Assembly: GCA_028876585.1 (NCBI GenBank)
Contig: JAGWRL010000146.1
Location: 1-5,327, forward strand
Reading direction: 5' to 3'
Source: Pseudomonadota bacterium
Lineage (GTDB): Bacteria; Pseudomonadota; Alphaproteobacteria; Rhizobiales; Beijerinckiaceae
DNA: 5,327 bases
The notes below the pieces were generated by a model, which made no database searches, had not been told where the DNA came from, and saw only the letters and a list, made by a program, of their open reading frames with translations. The position numbers and the translations under genes are program-made. Each line of letters opens with the position of its first letter. Within the stretch, counting starts at the first letter, position 1. Below, in pieces: positions 5,181-5,327 of the stretch.

Positions 5181-5327
5181 TCACCGGCACATATAGCCGC
5201 AGAATACGACCTGCGAAGACAGGCTGATGTCGTTCTTGCCGGCGGGCGAGATGCGCAGGGTTTGCCCGGCTTGCGCCGGCGCGGCGAGTTTCAGTCGCGC
5301 CGGCTGGATGGTCCATTGCATGCGGAA
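5181..5327 (-). CDS. C-terminal fragment of an unrecognised protein
   Basis: Only the last 48 codons are in the window; the gene enters from the right edge and converges on the YbjN gene, with 25 bp between stop codons. The visible piece starts FRMQWTIQPARLKL, continues with GQTLRISPAGKNDISLSSQ and ends in VVFCGYMCR before TGA. Third codon positions are strongly G/C up to about SLSSQ, which supports real coding. I do not recognise the family. The alternating polar and hydrophobic pattern suggests beta strands, and the final CGYMC pair of cysteines might form a disulfide or bind metal. Another minus frame that runs to TAA at 5154-5152 ends in RILRLYVPVNATVEGKRP and also looks coding. The true end of the protein may therefore lie there, through a frameshift or sequence error. 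Confidence 0.55.
   Translation of the reverse strand, partial: FRMQWTIQPARLKLAAPAQAGQTLRISPAGKNDISLSSQVVFCGYMCR

Noticed and set aside
5275..5304. Perfect 9-bp inverted repeat GCCGGCGCG/CGCGCCGGC with a 12-bp loop.
   Set aside because: It lies inside G/C-rich coding sequence made of simple GC strings, where such matches are expected by chance.

Overview
The base composition (high GC, strong G/C preference at third codon positions), the gene families and the AT-poor intergenic DNA point to an alphaproteobacterium, most likely of the Rhizobiales/Hyphomicrobiales. No rRNA or other decisive marker is present, so the order-level placement is inference. Nothing suggests a mobile element, phage, CRISPR array or tRNA. 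It reads as ordinary chromosomal housekeeping DNA with some interesting regulatory DNA between the genes.

Layout: (1) 1-1521, minus strand: electron transfer flavoprotein-ubiquinone oxidoreductase (ETF-QO), complete at its N-terminus but cut by the window edge just after the first cysteine of its iron-sulfur cluster. (2) 1522-1611: its promoter region, with a perfect TTGACA -35 box and a 20-bp near-perfect AT-rich palindrome (1589-1608) placed between the -35 and the presumed -10, as expected for a repressor operator. (3) 1612-1869, minus strand: a small two-helix membrane protein of unknown function whose stop codon lies inside that -35 box. (4) 1919-1958: a strong bulged hairpin just after the peptidase stop codon. 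(5) 1966-4059, minus strand: a full-length S9A serine peptidase, oligopeptidase B (PtrB), with an intact Ser545/Asp631/His666 triad but altered acidic specificity residues. (6) 4060-4159: divergent intergenic region with two copies of a 10-bp direct repeat. (7) 4160-4429, plus strand: UbiK-type accessory factor (BMFP domain). (8) 4430-4651: 222-bp non-coding gap with an unusual cluster of GANTC (CcrM-type) sites. (9) 4652-5155, plus strand: YbjN-domain protein. (10) 5181-5327, minus strand: C-terminal fragment of an unrecognised protein, with some doubt about which frame carries its true end.

Functionally, ETF-QO feeds electrons from fatty-acid, amino-acid and related dehydrogenations into ubiquinone, and UbiK helps ubiquinone synthesis, so two genes touch the quinone pool. 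They lie on opposite strands, separated by ptrB, so this may be coincidence. I do not see a new multi-gene system. The observations most worth checking are the operator-like palindrome before ETF-QO, the GANTC cluster before the YbjN gene, and the specificity-pocket changes in the peptidase.
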